NCBI RefSeq assembly: GCF_004341245.1
Contig: NZ_SLWY01000010.1
Location: forward strand, 140,464-204,463
From: Plasticicumulans lactativorans
Lineage (GTDB): Bacteria; Pseudomonadota; Gammaproteobacteria; Competibacterales; Competibacteraceae
Direction of reading: 5' to 3'
DNA length: 64,000 bases
Each line of letters begins with the position of its first letter. The first letter of the stretch is position 1. Positions 48,217 to 58,173 of the stretch are shown here, one piece after another. The notes under the pieces were generated by a model that was not told where the DNA came from, ran no database searches, and was given only the letters and a program-made list of their open reading frames with translations. The position numbers were made by a program, and so were the translations under genes.

Positions 48217-48744
48217 TCACTGAGTCTGCAGACTCAGGGCATTGCGGCGCTCGGCCCAGCCCCCTTGTCCGTCGGGCACGATTTCCAGCAGCTCGACGCG
48301 ATCGTCGAGCACCGCCGTGACCTTGCCGTAGTCCGCCCCGATGTGGTTGCCGGGGGCGACCGGCTGCACGGAGCCGTCCGGCGCCAGGATCAGGGCCCAG
48401 CGGCCCTCGCGTTCGATGGTACCGACCATCTTCAGCGAGCTGAGCGTGTACTTTTCGAGCTCCTCGCGCGGGCGATCGAGATCGGGGCGGATACCGTTGT
48501 CGATCTTGGGCGCCACCGGCGTGCGGACGAAGGCGGCGACCTCGAACGGCGACTTCAGGTCCTGCGCCGCGTACGTCAACGGATGATAGACCGGCGGCTC
48601 GGGCAGCGGCGGCAAGGGCTTGCCCGGCGCCGAGGCCTTGGTGTTGGCGACGAACTCGCGCAGGTCGCTGACGTCGGGTTCGCTGCAGCCGCCCAGGGCC
48701 AGGCAGCCGGCGAGCGCGGCGAGGGTCATCCGCGCCCGCGTCAT
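48217..48744 (-). CDS. pilP: Type IV pilus lipoprotein PilP
   Basis: A 175-residue lipoprotein with signal peptide and lipobox LGGC (Cys20), followed by a disordered linker and the PilP beta domain (FVRTPVAPKIDNGIRPDLDR, LSSLKMVGTIEREG, VTAVLDDRVELLEIV). It links the inner-membrane PilMNO complex to PilQ. Overlaps pilO by 4 bp. Confidence 0.95.
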   Translation of the reverse strand: MTRARMTLAALAGCLALGGCSEPDVSDLREFVANTKASAPGKPLPPLPEPPVYHPLTYAAQDLKSPFEVAAFVRTPVAPKIDNGIRPDLDRPREELEKYTLSSLKMVGTIEREGRWALILAPDGSVQPVAPGNHIGADYGKVTAVLDDRVELLEIVPDGQGGWAERRNALSLQTQ

Positions 48745-49370
48745 TGGATGGCCTCCTCGGTGCCGCTCTCGTCCAGGTAGCGATAGGCCTGCAGGGTCGC
48801 CTCGATGGTGAGCGGCTCGGCGACGTCGCGGTTGACGTCGTTGATCTTCTGCGCGGTGAGGGTGGCGTTCTCCAGCGTCACGATGCGCGGCAGCGCCGAC
48901 ACCGCGCTGATGAAGGCGGCGAACTGGTGGTAGCTCGCGGTGGCCTTGAGTGCAATCGGGCGTACCGCGTAGAAGTCGCGCGGGATCTCGTCGAGCGGCT
49001 TGAACTGCTGGAACACCAGGCCGTTGGTGCGGCCGAGGTCGGAGACGTCTTCGAGCAGCTTCGGCATCTGGGTGCGCGTCGGCAGCTGCCGCAGCAGCCC
49101 GGCGAGCATGGTTTCGAGCTGGCGCAGCTGGGCGCGGTAGGCGTCGATGTTGGCCACCACCCTCTGCTTGGTGACGAACTCCTCGCGCAGCGCGGTTTCC
49201 TTCGCGCGGACCTCATCGAGTTCGAGCAGGCGGTCGCTGGTGTCCACGTAATAGCCGATGCCGACCACGGCAGCGAAGATGAGCAGCATCAGCACCGCCC
49301 TGGCCGGCCACGGCCACTCGCCGCCGCGGTTCAGGTCGAGTTCGAGATTGCGCAGTTCCTCGAGGTTCAT
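48741..49370 (-). CDS. pilO: Type IV pilus inner-membrane protein PilO
   Basis: A 209-residue protein with one N-terminal membrane helix (WPARAVLMLLIFAAVVGIGY), a coiled-coil region (LLELDEVRAKETALREEFVT) and a ferredoxin-like periplasmic domain. It forms dimers with PilN. ATGA overlap with pilN. Confidence 0.94.
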   Translation of the reverse strand: MNLEELRNLELDLNRGGEWPWPARAVLMLLIFAAVVGIGYYVDTSDRLLELDEVRAKETALREEFVTKQRVVANIDAYRAQLRQLETMLAGLLRQLPTRTQMPKLLEDVSDLGRTNGLVFQQFKPLDEIPRDFYAVRPIALKATASYHQFAAFISAVSALPRIVTLENATLTAQKINDVNRDVAEPLTIEATLQAYRYLDESGTEEAIQ

Positions 49371-49951
49371 GGCGTCTTCTTCTGCGGTGTGGGCGCCGGC
49401 TTGGCGGGCGCCAGCTCGCGGCGCTCGACTGTCAGCTCGAAGGCGCTGACGCGCGTGGCACCGACGTCGCGGTTGTCGATCAGGCGCAGCTGCGGTTCCT
49501 TGAAACTGGGGGACTGCGCGAGCGCGCGCATGAACTCCGAGATGACGTAGTTCGATTGCGCCGTGCCGCTGATGCTGAGCGCCGTTCCGGTGGTCTTGAC
49601 GCTGCTGAGGTAGAGCGTTTCGGGCGACACCCGCGCGAGCTGGTCGAAGGCCTTGACCATCAGCGGCCGGCTCGACTGCAGCCCGGCGATGACGTCGAAG
49701 CGGGCGGTGAGGCGTGCCTTGGTCTTGTCGAGTTCGCGCATTTCGTTGGCGATGGCGTTGAGGCGCGCGATCTCGCTCTTCAGGAACTCGTTGCGGGCCT
49801 CCTGCGCGCCGATGGCGGCACCGATCACCACGTGCACCATGACCACGGCGAGCGCACCGGCCACCGCGGCGCCGGTCAGCGCGGCGACGAAATCGCGCTG
49901 CCGGCGGGCACGCCGCTCCTCGCGCCAGGGCAGCAGGTTGATGCGCGTCAT
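49367..49951 (-). CDS. pilN: Type IV pilus inner-membrane protein PilN
   Basis: The 194-residue protein starts with the conserved MTRINLLPWREERR, the segment that inserts into PilM. One membrane helix (ALTGAAVAGALAVVMVHVVI), a coiled coil and a periplasmic domain follow. One base separates it from pilM. Confidence 0.95.
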   Translation of the reverse strand: MTRINLLPWREERRARRQRDFVAALTGAAVAGALAVVMVHVVIGAAIGAQEARNEFLKSEIARLNAIANEMRELDKTKARLTARFDVIAGLQSSRPLMVKAFDQLARVSPETLYLSSVKTTGTALSISGTAQSNYVISEFMRALAQSPSFKEPQLRLIDNRDVGATRVSAFELTVERRELAPAKPAPTPQKKTP

Positions 49952-49952
49952 C

Positions 49953-51011
49953 TCAGTCGAAGCTCCTCAGGGCGAGCCCGCAGGCCACGGCGAACATCGC
50001 GGCGTTCGTCTGCACGTCGCGCGAACGCAGCCGCGGCGCCACCAGCATCGCCTCGAACGGGTTGCCGACCACCGTCGGGATCTGCAGCGTCGCCCCGACC
50101 GCCCGGCTCAGGCCGGGCACCAGCGCACCGCCGCCGATCAGCACCACGTGCTCGACGTTCGAGTGGTGGCTCGACGAGAAGAAGAACTGCAGCATCTGGC
50201 CGATCTGCTCGGCGAGCAGGTTGCGGTAGCGCGTCACCACCTCGGCCGAGAAGCTGTCGCCGAGACGGCCCGAGCGCTTCATCAGCTCCGCTTCCGGCCG
50301 GCCGACGCCGAGGTTCTCGGCCAGCGCCGCGGTCAGCAGGTCGCCACCGAAGGCCTGCTCGCGCGTGTACACCACGCGCCCGGCCTGCAGCACGTACAGC
50401 GAGGAATACGTCGCCCCGACGTCGAGCACCGCGAAGCGTGCATCCTGGCCGTACTGGGGCAGTTTCGAGGCGAGCAGCGGGAACACGTTCTCGATCGCGT
50501 AGCTCTCGACGTCGATGACCTCCGCCTTGAGCCCGGCCTCGCGCAGGGCGTCCTGGCGCAGGTCGACGTTCTCGCGCCGCGTGGCCACCAGCATCAGTTC
50601 CTGCAGCGCGGCGTCGGAGCGCGAGCGGCCGAGCATCTCGAAGTCGAGGTAGACCTCGTCGATCGGAAACGGGATGTACTGGCCGGCTTCGACGTTCAGC
50701 GTGGTTTCGAGGCGCGATTCGTCGAGTTCGGCCGGCAGCGACACGACGCGCGTGATCACGCTGGTCGTCGGCACCGCGATCACCGCCTGTGCCAGGCCGC
50801 TGTGCATGTCCCTGACGGCCTTGCGGATCGCCGCGCCGACGACCTGGGCGTCGCTGGGGTTGCGATTCTCGATCGCGCCTTCCGGAATGGGTTCGACCGC
50901 GAAGCCTTCGAGCTGGTAGCGCTGCCCCGCCCGGCTGAGTTCGATGAGCTTGACCGATGTCGTGCTCAGATCGATTCCCAGATAGCGGCTTTTCTTATTG
51001 AATAAGGACAA
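49953..51011 (-). CDS. pilM: Type IV pilus actin-like ATPase PilM
   Basis: A 352-residue FtsA/actin-fold protein: LGIDLSTTSVKLIELSR, VLDVGATYSSLYVL, VVLIGGGALVPGLS. It is the cytoplasmic ring of the alignment complex. The start is a TTG at 51011, 8 nt after AGGA, giving LSLFNKKSRYLGIDLS; this agrees with the PilM family length, while an upstream ATG would add 29 unrelated residues. First gene of pilMNOPQ. Confidence 0.93.
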   Translation of the reverse strand: MSLFNKKSRYLGIDLSTTSVKLIELSRAGQRYQLEGFAVEPIPEGAIENRNPSDAQVVGAAIRKAVRDMHSGLAQAVIAVPTTSVITRVVSLPAELDESRLETTLNVEAGQYIPFPIDEVYLDFEMLGRSRSDAALQELMLVATRRENVDLRQDALREAGLKAEVIDVESYAIENVFPLLASKLPQYGQDARFAVLDVGATYSSLYVLQAGRVVYTREQAFGGDLLTAALAENLGVGRPEAELMKRSGRLGDSFSAEVVTRYRNLLAEQIGQMLQFFFSSSHHSNVEHVVLIGGGALVPGLSRAVGATLQIPTVVGNPFEAMLVAPRLRSRDVQTNAAMFAVACGLALRSFD

Positions 51012-51172
51012 GCTTGAGATCCTTTCCGGGCGTGCGCGCCGGCGAGAATACCCCAGAAGATTTTCGGCGTGCCAGATGGCGTCATCGGCTGCGGGCAAGA
51101 TTAGAACGTGCGCGCCCGATACGCCGGAGCCAGCGCGCGGGCCGCGGAGAAGACCGCAACAACGGGGGCATC

Positions 51173-51805
51173 ATGGCAGCACATCAGCGCGAAGAGGCGC
51201 GAACCCGCACCCTGCTGGCGCAGGCCTGCGCCCGCATCATGGCCGAGGAGGGGGTCAAGGATTTCCGCGTCGCCAAGCGCAAGGCGGCGCAGCGGCTCGG
51301 CATCAGCAGCCGCCAGGTGCTGCCCTCGAACAGCGAGATCGAACTCGCCATCATCGAGTACCAGCGCCTGTTCCGTGCCGACACCCAGGGCCACCACGTG
51401 CGGGTGCTGCGCCAGGCCGCGGCCGAGGCGATGCGCTTCTTCGCGCGCTTCCGGCCGCGGCTGGTCGGTGCGGTGCTCGCGGGCACCGCCGGTTCCGACG
51501 CCGACGTCCACCTGCACCTGTTCGCCGAGACCGCCGAGGAGGTCGTGCTCTTCCTGATCGGGCACGACATCCCGTTCGAGACCGGCGAGCGCCGCCTGCG
51601 CCTGGCCAACGGCGAGCACGCGAGCTTCCCGACCTACGCCTTCGCGGCCGGCGAGATCGGCATCGACATCACGGTGTTCCCGCTCGACGCCGAACGCGAG
51701 GCGCCGCGCAGCCCGGTCGACGGCCGGCCGATGCACCGCGCCGGGCTGCGGGAGCTCGAAGCGCTGCTCGCCGCCGGCGTCGAGGCGGTCGCAGGGGGCG
51801 GCTAG
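51173..51805 (+). CDS. Nucleotidyltransferase-like protein of unknown function
   Basis: A 210-residue protein with a helical N-terminal part (LAQACARIMAEEGVKDFRVA, KRKAAQRLGISSRQVLPSNS) and a C-terminal alpha/beta part where VLAGTAGSDADVHLHLF resembles a degenerate nucleotidyltransferase GS...DxD core. Similar betaproteobacterial proteins are often labelled UDP-N-acetylmuramate--alanine ligase, which nothing in this sequence supports. It diverges from pilM, where many relatives carry a penicillin-binding protein gene. The last 4 bp overlap the convergent moeB stop. Confidence 0.6.
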   Translation: MAAHQREEARTRTLLAQACARIMAEEGVKDFRVAKRKAAQRLGISSRQVLPSNSEIELAIIEYQRLFRADTQGHHVRVLRQAAAEAMRFFARFRPRLVGAVLAGTAGSDADVHLHLFAETAEEVVLFLIGHDIPFETGERRLRLANGEHASFPTYAFAAGEIGIDITVFPLDAEREAPRSPVDGRPMHRAGLRELEALLAAGVEAVAGGG

Positions 51806-52545
51806 CGGCCGCCGCAGGCCGGGCAGGCCGGATCGCGGCGCAGCCGCGCCTGGCGCCAGCGCCCCTGCAGGGCGTCGTAGCTGAGCAGGCGTCCGCCCGG
51901 CGCATCGAGGCCGGCGAGCAGCTTGAGCGTCTGCAGCGCCTGCACGGCGCCGATCACGCCGACCAGCGGTGCGAGCACCCCGGTGTGGGCGCAGGCCTCG
52001 GCCACTTCCTCGATGTCGGGGTAGAGGCAGTGGTAGCAGGAGGCGTCCGGCGTGCCGGGGCGGAACACGCAGACCTGGCCCTGCCAGCGGATCGCCGAGC
52101 CGCTCACCAGCGGCGTGCCGCGGGCGAGGCTCGCGGCGTTGACGGCGAAGCGCGTGGCGAAATTGTCGCAGCCGTCGACCAGCACGTCGACCTGCCCGGC
52201 GAGGGCGTCGAGCGCGGCGCCATCCAGGCGCTGCGCGAGCGGCTCGACGTTCACCAGCGGGTTCAGCGCACGCAGCCGCGCGGCGGCCGAGTCGACCTTG
52301 AGGCGGCCGACATCGGCCTCGGTGTGGGCGATCTGCCGCTGCAGGTTGGTGCGGTCGACGCGATCGTCGTCGACCAGCAGCAGCTGACCGACCCCGGCGG
52401 CGGCGAGGTACAGCGCCACGGCCGAACCCAGGCCGCCGAGCCCGAGCACCAGCACGCGCGCCGCGACCAGGCGTTCCTGGCCGTCGTAGCCGAACTGCGG
52501 CAGCAGGATCTGCCGGCTGTAGCGCAGCAGCGCCGCGTCGTCCAT
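51802..52545 (-). CDS. moeB: Molybdopterin/thiamine biosynthesis adenylyltransferase (MoeB/ThiF type)
   Basis: The 247-residue E1-like enzyme has RYSRQILLPQFGYDGQERL, nucleotide-binding LGLGGLGSAVALYLA, VDDDRVDRTNLQRQ, DGCDNFATRFAVN and two zinc CxxC pairs (CYHC, CPAC). It adenylates the C-terminus of MoaD or ThiS. No rhodanese domain. Its start overlaps the prmC stop by one base, so it is the last gene of hemA-prfA-prmC-moeB. MoeB versus ThiF cannot be settled. Confidence 0.88.
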   Translation of the reverse strand: MDDAALLRYSRQILLPQFGYDGQERLVAARVLVLGLGGLGSAVALYLAAAGVGQLLLVDDDRVDRTNLQRQIAHTEADVGRLKVDSAAARLRALNPLVNVEPLAQRLDGAALDALAGQVDVLVDGCDNFATRFAVNAASLARGTPLVSGSAIRWQGQVCVFRPGTPDASCYHCLYPDIEEVAEACAHTGVLAPLVGVIGAVQALQTLKLLAGLDAPGGRLLSYDALQGRWRQARLRRDPACPACGGR

Positions 52546-53423
52546 CAGCCCGCCCCCGCGCCGCCCGGCCAGCGCCCCCGGCTCACCCGCGGCTGGCCGG
52601 CGTCGTCGGCGTGGTCGCTCACCTCGACGTAGCCCGCCGCCCGCAGCAGCGCCGGCACGGCCTCGCCCTGGTCCCAGCCGTGCTCCAGCAGCAGCCAGCC
52701 ATCCGCCACCAGGTGCGTGCGCGCCGCGGCGACGATCCGCCGCAGGGCGTCGAGGCCGTCGGCCCCGGCGACGAGCGCGACGTGCGGTTCGAAGCGGACG
52801 TCGCCCTGCGCGAGGTGCGGATCGCCGGCGGCGACGTACGGCGGGTTCGAGACGATGAGGTCGAAGGTGACGCCGGCGAGCGGTGTGCACCAGTCGCCGA
52901 GGCGGAAGTCGACGTGCGCGAGGCCCAGGCGCCCGGCATTGGCGCGGGCGACCGCCAACGCCGCGGCGCTGGCGTCGGTGGCGACGACCTGCGCCTGCGG
53001 ACGCTCGTGCGCGAGGGCCAGCGCGATGGCGCCGCTGCCGGTGCCGAGGTCGGCGATCCGGCCGGGGCGGTCGGCCGGCAGGCAGGCGAGCGCGAGTTCG
53101 ACCAGGCGTTCGGTTTCCGGGCGCGGGATCAGCGTCGCCGGGCTCACCGCGAGTTCGAGCGACCAGAATTCGCGCCGGCCGAGGAGGTAAGCCACCGGCT
53201 CGCCGGCGCCGCGGCGGGCGAGCAGGGCGGCGAAGTGCTCGGCCTGCGCCGGCGGCACCGCATGCCCGGGCCAGGCGCGCAGGAAGCTGCGCGGGCGGCC
53301 GAGGGCATGCGCGAGCAGCAGTTCGGCGTCGCTGCGCGGCGAGTCGCTCACCGCGGCGAGGCGTGTGCCGGCCTCGGCGAGCAGCGCCTGCACGCTCGGT
53401 GCGGTCACGAGTGGTGCCGTCAT
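52545..53423 (-). CDS. prmC: Peptide chain release factor N5-glutamine methyltransferase
   Basis: A 292-residue protein with the PrmC pattern: helical N-terminal domain, [14 protein letters not shown] motif [16 protein letters not shown] and catalytic NPPY ([14 protein letters not shown]). It methylates the Gln of the GGQ motif in release factors, encoded next door by prfA (overlap 4 bp). Confidence 0.96.
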   Translation of the reverse strand: MTAPLVTAPSVQALLAEAGTRLAAVSDSPRSDAELLLAHALGRPRSFLRAWPGHAVPPAQAEHFAALLARRGAGEPVAYLLGRREFWSLELAVSPATLIPRPETERLVELALACLPADRPGRIADLGTGSGAIALALAHERPQAQVVATDASAAALAVARANAGRLGLAHVDFRLGDWCTPLAGVTFDLIVSNPPYVAAGDPHLAQGDVRFEPHVALVAGADGLDALRRIVAAARTHLVADGWLLLEHGWDQGEAVPALLRAAGYVEVSDHADDAGQPRVSRGRWPGGAGAG

Positions 53424-54502
53424 GCGCCGAGCGCCGCCAGCTGGTCGGCCTGGTATTCGTGGATCAGCGGGTCGATCACCGGGTCGAGGGCCCCCTGCAG
53501 CACCTCGCCGAGCTTGTACAGCGTCAGGTTCACGCGGTGATCGGTGATGCGCCCCTGCGGGAAGTTGTAGGTGCGGATGCGCTCGGAGCGGTCGCCGCTG
53601 CCGACCTGCAGGCGGCGGCTCTCCGAGCGCGCGCTCGCCTGCTTCTCCTGCTCGGCGGCGAGCAGCTTGGCGGCGAGCAGCGACATCGCCCGCGCCCGGT
53701 TCTTGTGCTGCGAGCGCTCGTCCTGGCATTCGACCACGATGCCGCTCGGCAGGTGGGTGATGCGGATCGCCGAATCGGTCTTGTTGATGTGCTGACCGCC
53801 GGCGCCCGAGGCGCGGTAGGTGTCGACGCGCAGGTCGGCGGGGTTGATGGCCACCGCCTCGACCTCGTCGAGTTCGGGCAGGATCGCCACGGTGGCCGCC
53901 GAGGTGTGCACGCGCCCCTGCGACTCGGTCTCCGGCACCCGCTGCACGCGGTGCACCCCCGATTCGAACTTGAGCCGCGAATAGGCGCCGCGACCGATCA
54001 CGCGGGCGACGACCTCCTTGTAGCCGCCGTGCTCGCCGGGGCTCTCGCTGAGCACCTCGACCTGCCAGCCGCGGCTTTCGGCATAGCGGGCGTACATGCG
54101 CAGGAGGTCGCCAGCGAACAGCGCCGCCTCGTCGCCGCCGGTGCCAGCGCGCACTTCGAGGAAGAGGTTGGCGTCGTCGTGCGGGTCGGACGGGATCAGT
54201 TGCAGCGCGAGTTCGTGTTCGCGGGCTTCGAGGTCGGCGGTGAGCGTGCGCACCTCGTCGCTGGCGAGCGCGCGCAGCTCCGGGTCGGCGTCCTCGGTCA
54301 TCGCCTGCGCGGCGGCGATGGCGTCGAGGCGTTCGCGGTAGGCGCCGAAGGCGCGCGCCACCGGTTCGAGTTGGGCGTACTCCTGCGACAGGCTGCGGAA
54401 GCGCTCCTGCTGGCCGATGACCTCGGGGTCGCTCAGCAGCGCGCCCACCTCTTCGTGACGTTCGGTGAGGCGTTCGAGCTTGCTGCGGATCGAGTCTTTC
54501 AT
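53420..54502 (-). CDS. prfA: Peptide chain release factor 1
   Basis: A 360-residue protein with [35 protein letters not shown] and the catalytic GGQ ([16 protein letters not shown]). It recognises UAA and UAG. Overlaps hemA by 4 bp. Confidence 0.97.
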   Translation of the reverse strand: MKDSIRSKLERLTERHEEVGALLSDPEVIGQQERFRSLSQEYAQLEPVARAFGAYRERLDAIAAAQAMTEDADPELRALASDEVRTLTADLEAREHELALQLIPSDPHDDANLFLEVRAGTGGDEAALFAGDLLRMYARYAESRGWQVEVLSESPGEHGGYKEVVARVIGRGAYSRLKFESGVHRVQRVPETESQGRVHTSAATVAILPELDEVEAVAINPADLRVDTYRASGAGGQHINKTDSAIRITHLPSGIVVECQDERSQHKNRARAMSLLAAKLLAAEQEKQASARSESRRLQVGSGDRSERIRTYNFPQGRITDHRVNLTLYKLGEVLQGALDPVIDPLIHEYQADQLAALGA

Positions 54503-55770
54503 GGGCGGGGGGGGGCGGTTTCGTCCAGCCGGTACAGCGCACTAAGCATCGCGACGGTATCGGCGTCGCCTTGGGCGCTGGCCTCGCGCAGGCCGGCGCT
54601 CGGGGCGTGGAGCAGCTTGTTGGTGAGCTGGTGCGCGAGCTGTTCGAGCACCTGCAGCGGGTCGCGGCCCTGGGCGAGCTGGGTGCGCCCCTTCGCCAGC
54701 AGTTCGTCGCGGATCGCCTCGGCCTGCCGGCGCAGGGCACGGATCAGGTGGCCGGCGTCCTGCGCGCGCTGCCAAGCCATGAAGTGCGCCACCTGGGTGT
54801 CGATGATCTCCTCGGCCTGCTCGGCCGCGGCCTGCCGCGAGCGCAGGTTCTCGCGGATGATCTCCTGCAGGTCGTCGACGCTGTACAGGTAGACGTCGTC
54901 GAGTTCGCCGACCGCCGGCGCGATGTCGCGCGGCACGGCGATGTCGACCATCAGCATCGGCTGGTGGCGGCGCTTCTTCAGCGCCTGGCGCACCGGTTCG
55001 GCCAGCACCAGCGGCTCGGGGCTCGCGGTGGCGGCGATGACGATGTCGGCCTCGGCGAGGTGAGCGTCGATCTCGGCGAGGCCGATCGCGTAGCCCTGCA
55101 TCTCGACGGCGAGCGCGTGGGCGCGCTCCAGCGTGCGGTTGGCGATCACCAGGCGGCCGATGCGCTGCTCGCGCAGGTGCCGGGCCACGAGCTCGACGGT
55201 TTCGCCGGCGCCGAGCAGCAGCGCGGTGCGCCCGTCGAGGCGGTCGAAGATCTGCCGCGCCAGCGACACCGCGGCGAACGCCACCGACACCGGGCTCGCG
55301 CCGATGCTGGTGTCGGTGCGCACCTGCTTGGCCACCGCGAAGGTATGCTGGAACAGGCGTTCGAGCTGGGTGTCGAGGGTGCCGGCGGCGTTGGCGGTCT
55401 GGTAGGCATCCTTCACCTGGCCGAGGATCTGCGGCTCGCCGAGCACCATCGAATCGAGCCCCGAGGCCACCCGCAGCATGTGCCGCACGGCGTCCTGCTC
55501 GGGGTGCACGTACAGGAAGGGCGAGAGCTCGGCGGCGGGGATGGCGTGATAGCGCGACAGCCACTGCAGGACGTCCTGATGGTCGCCGTGCGCAAGCCCG
55601 CAGTAGACCTCGGTGCGGTTGCACGTCGACAGGATCGCGGCTTCGTGCGCGGCACCGTCGGCGACGAGTTCGCGGAGCGCCTGCTGCAGCCGATCCGGCG
55701 CAAAGGCGATCCGCTCGCGCATGCTGACCGGCGCCGTCTTGTGATTGATGCCTATGGCCAGCAGGGGCAT
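54499..55770 (-). CDS. hemA: Glutamyl-tRNA reductase
   Basis: The 423-residue protein opens [20 protein letters not shown] and has the catalytic Cys in [31 protein letters not shown], the NADPH domain [16 protein letters not shown] and a C-terminal dimerisation helix follow. First step of C5 haem synthesis. First gene of hemA-prfA-prmC-moeB. Confidence 0.97.
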   Translation of the reverse strand: MPLLAIGINHKTAPVSMRERIAFAPDRLQQALRELVADGAAHEAAILSTCNRTEVYCGLAHGDHQDVLQWLSRYHAIPAAELSPFLYVHPEQDAVRHMLRVASGLDSMVLGEPQILGQVKDAYQTANAAGTLDTQLERLFQHTFAVAKQVRTDTSIGASPVSVAFAAVSLARQIFDRLDGRTALLLGAGETVELVARHLREQRIGRLVIANRTLERAHALAVEMQGYAIGLAEIDAHLAEADIVIAATASPEPLVLAEPVRQALKKRRHQPMLMVDIAVPRDIAPAVGELDDVYLYSVDDLQEIIRENLRSRQAAAEQAEEIIDTQVAHFMAWQRAQDAGHLIRALRRQAEAIRDELLAKGRTQLAQGRDPLQVLEQLAHQLTNKLLHAPSAGLREASAQGDADTVAMLSALYRLDETAPPRP

Positions 55771-55900
55771 GATACGGGGCGTCGTGCTGAAACCGCCAGA
55801 TTCTGCGGGATGGGCCGCATCGGGATCAAGCCGAGCCCTTGCCGCGATCAGCTCCCGCCGTGTCACGGACCTCCGCGGTCCCCGCAATCGAATCCATGCC

Positions 55901-57577
55901 ATGAACGCGCTCAAAGTTTCGGTCGTGCTCGCGATCGCGCTGGCGGCCGTACCCGTACGGGCCGAACAGACGCTCCCGCCACCCAAGCCTGCGCCCGCCG
56001 GCACGCTGTACTACGACATCCTCCTCGGCGAGATCGCCGGCAAGCGCGGCGCCCTCGATCAGGCGCTGCGCGCCTATCTCGACGCCGCCGGTCGCAGTGA
56101 CGACGTGCGCGTGGCCGAGCGCGCCTTCGGCCTCGCGCTGTACGCCGGGCAGCCTGCGCTCGGCGCCGATGCTGCCCGGCGCTGGCTCGCCCTCGCCCCC
56201 GACGACCCGCAGGCCCGCCAGGCCCTGGTGCTCGCGCTGGTCGACGCCGGGCAGGTGAACGAGGCGGTGGAGCACCTCGAAGCGGTGCGTGAAAGCCTTG
56301 CCGGCCGCGACCGGCAGCAGGGCTTCGCCGCGCTCGCCGGCCTGCTGAACCAGGTGCCGAACAAGCGCGCGGTGTACCTGGCGCTGGCCGAGCTGCGCGC
56401 CCGCCACCCCGAGTACGCCGCCGGCTACTACTACGAGGCGGCGGCGGCGCTCGCCGCCGGCGAGCAGGCTCTGGTGCTGCCGCTGCTCGACGCGGCGATA
56501 CGCGCCGAGCCGCAGTGGGTGCCGGCGCACCTGCTGCGCGCGCGGGCGCTGCTCGATCGCGGCGACATCGACGCCGCGCGCGCCGCGCTCGCGGCCGCCG
56601 TGCAGCGCTTTCCCGACGACGGCAAGCTGCGCATGGACTACGCGCGGGTGCTGTACACCGCCGGCGAGGCCGACGCCGCGCTGGTCGAGCTCGAGCGCGT
56701 GATCGGTGCCGACCCGCTCGACATCGAGGCCCGCCTCGCCTTCGGCGCGATCGCCATCGAGCGCCGCCAGTATGCGCGCGCGGTGCAGGTGCTGGAGCCC
56801 GCGCTGGAGAGCGGCGGGCGCGACGACGAGGTCATGTTCGAACTCGGCCAGGCCGAGGAAGGCCGCGGCGACTTCGCGCGCGCCGCCGCCTGGTACGGGC
56901 GCGTGAGTTCGGACACCCGTGCCTTCGCGGCGCGTATCCGCATCGGCGGCCTGCGGCTGCGCGAGTCCGGCCCCGACGCGATGCGGGCCTACTTCGATGC
57001 GCAGCGGCGCGAGCACCCGGACGAGGCGCGCCGGCTCTACCTCGGCGAGGCCGACCTGCTGCGTCGCGAGGACCGCTTCGGCGACGCGATGGGCGTGCTC
57101 GACGGCGCTCTGGCGGTGCTGCCCGACGACACCGATCTGCTCTACGCGCGGGCGCTGGTGGCCGAGCGCCTCGACCGCGTCGACCAGGCGGAAGCCGACC
57201 TGCGCCGGGTGCTGCAACTCGATCCCGACAACGCCATGGCGCTCAACGCGCTCGGCTACACGCTCGCCGACCGTGGCGGGCGCTACGCCGAGGCGCTTCC
57301 CTTCGTCGAGCGCGCGCTGGCGCGCACCCCCGACGATGCCGCCACGCTCGACAGCATGGGCTGGATCCTGTTCAAGATCGGCCGGGCCGAGGAAGGCCTC
57401 GACTACCTGCGCCGCGCGCGCGCCCGCAGCGACGAGCCCGAGATCACCGCCCACCTGGTCGAAGTGCTGCAGGCCACCGGGCGCGGCGAGGAGGCACGCA
57501 CGCTGTTCGAGCGCGCTTGGCGCCTGACGCCCGATGACCGCTTCCTGCGCCGCCTGAAGGAGGTGCAGGGATGGTGA
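55901..57577 (+). CDS. TPR-repeat protein, exported
   Basis: A 558-residue protein with signal peptide (LKVSVVLAIALAAVPVRA) and many TPR-like helical pairs. The clearest are PDNAMALNALGYTLADRGGR (LNALGYTLAD is typical) and TLDSMGWILFKIGRAEEGL. It lies directly before lolB and overlaps it by 7 bp, as in many betaproteobacteria. It may assist envelope or lipoprotein assembly, but that is positional inference. It diverges from hemA. Confidence 0.85.
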   Translation: MNALKVSVVLAIALAAVPVRAEQTLPPPKPAPAGTLYYDILLGEIAGKRGALDQALRAYLDAAGRSDDVRVAERAFGLALYAGQPALGADAARRWLALAPDDPQARQALVLALVDAGQVNEAVEHLEAVRESLAGRDRQQGFAALAGLLNQVPNKRAVYLALAELRARHPEYAAGYYYEAAAALAAGEQALVLPLLDAAIRAEPQWVPAHLLRARALLDRGDIDAARAALAAAVQRFPDDGKLRMDYARVLYTAGEADAALVELERVIGADPLDIEARLAFGAIAIERRQYARAVQVLEPALESGGRDDEVMFELGQAEEGRGDFARAAAWYGRVSSDTRAFAARIRIGGLRLRESGPDAMRAYFDAQRREHPDEARRLYLGEADLLRREDRFGDAMGVLDGALAVLPDDTDLLYARALVAERLDRVDQAEADLRRVLQLDPDNAMALNALGYTLADRGGRYAEALPFVERALARTPDDAATLDSMGWILFKIGRAEEGLDYLRRARARSDEPEITAHLVEVLQATGRGEEARTLFERAWRLTPDDRFLRRLKEVQGW

Positions 57578-58173
57578 CGGCGGGCCCGGTGCGGGCCGCC
57601 GGCCTCGTCCTGCTGCTCGTCGTCCTCGCCGGCTGCGCCGGCCTGCCGCCGGCGGGGGATGCGGACGATCCGCGCTGGCGCGCGCGCGCCGCCGCGCTTT
57701 CCCGGCTCGACCAGTGGCAGGCCAGCGGGCGCATCGGCGTCACCCGCGACAACGAGGCCTGGTCGGGCAGCCTGGACTGGCGCCAGACCGGTGAGCGCTA
57801 CGCGGTCGACATCGTCGGGCCCTTCGGCCAGGGGCGGCTCGCGGTGGAGGGCGACGCCGACGGCGTGGTGCTGCGTGCCGCCGACGGCCGCGAATTCGGC
57901 GCCGCCGACGCCGATGCGCTGATCGAACGGGCCACCGGGGTGAACGTGCCGGTGCGGGGCCTGCGCGACTGGGTGCTCGGCCGGCCGATGCCGGCGCAGC
58001 CGGCGCGCCTCGTCACCGACGCCGACGGGCGCCTGCAGTCGCTCGAACAGGCGGGCTGGACCGTCGTCTACGGCGCCTATGAAGAAGGTGTCGCCCTGCC
58101 GCTGCCGACGCGCCTGCGCGCGACCCACGGCGATGTGCAGGTGCGCCTCGCGATCGAGCGCTGGACGCGATGA
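57571..58173 (+). CDS. lolB: Outer-membrane lipoprotein LolB
   Basis: A 200-residue lipoprotein precursor with lipobox LAGC (Cys22) and the LolB fold pattern: LDQWQASGRIGVTRDNEAWS, GSLDWRQTGERYAVDIVGPF, LRDWVLGRPMP. It receives lipoproteins from LolA and inserts them in the outer membrane. Followed by ispE with an ATGA overlap. Confidence 0.92.
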   Translation: MVTAGPVRAAGLVLLLVVLAGCAGLPPAGDADDPRWRARAAALSRLDQWQASGRIGVTRDNEAWSGSLDWRQTGERYAVDIVGPFGQGRLAVEGDADGVVLRAADGREFGAADADALIERATGVNVPVRGLRDWVLGRPMPAQPARLVTDADGRLQSLEQAGWTVVYGAYEEGVALPLPTRLRATHGDVQVRLAIERWTR

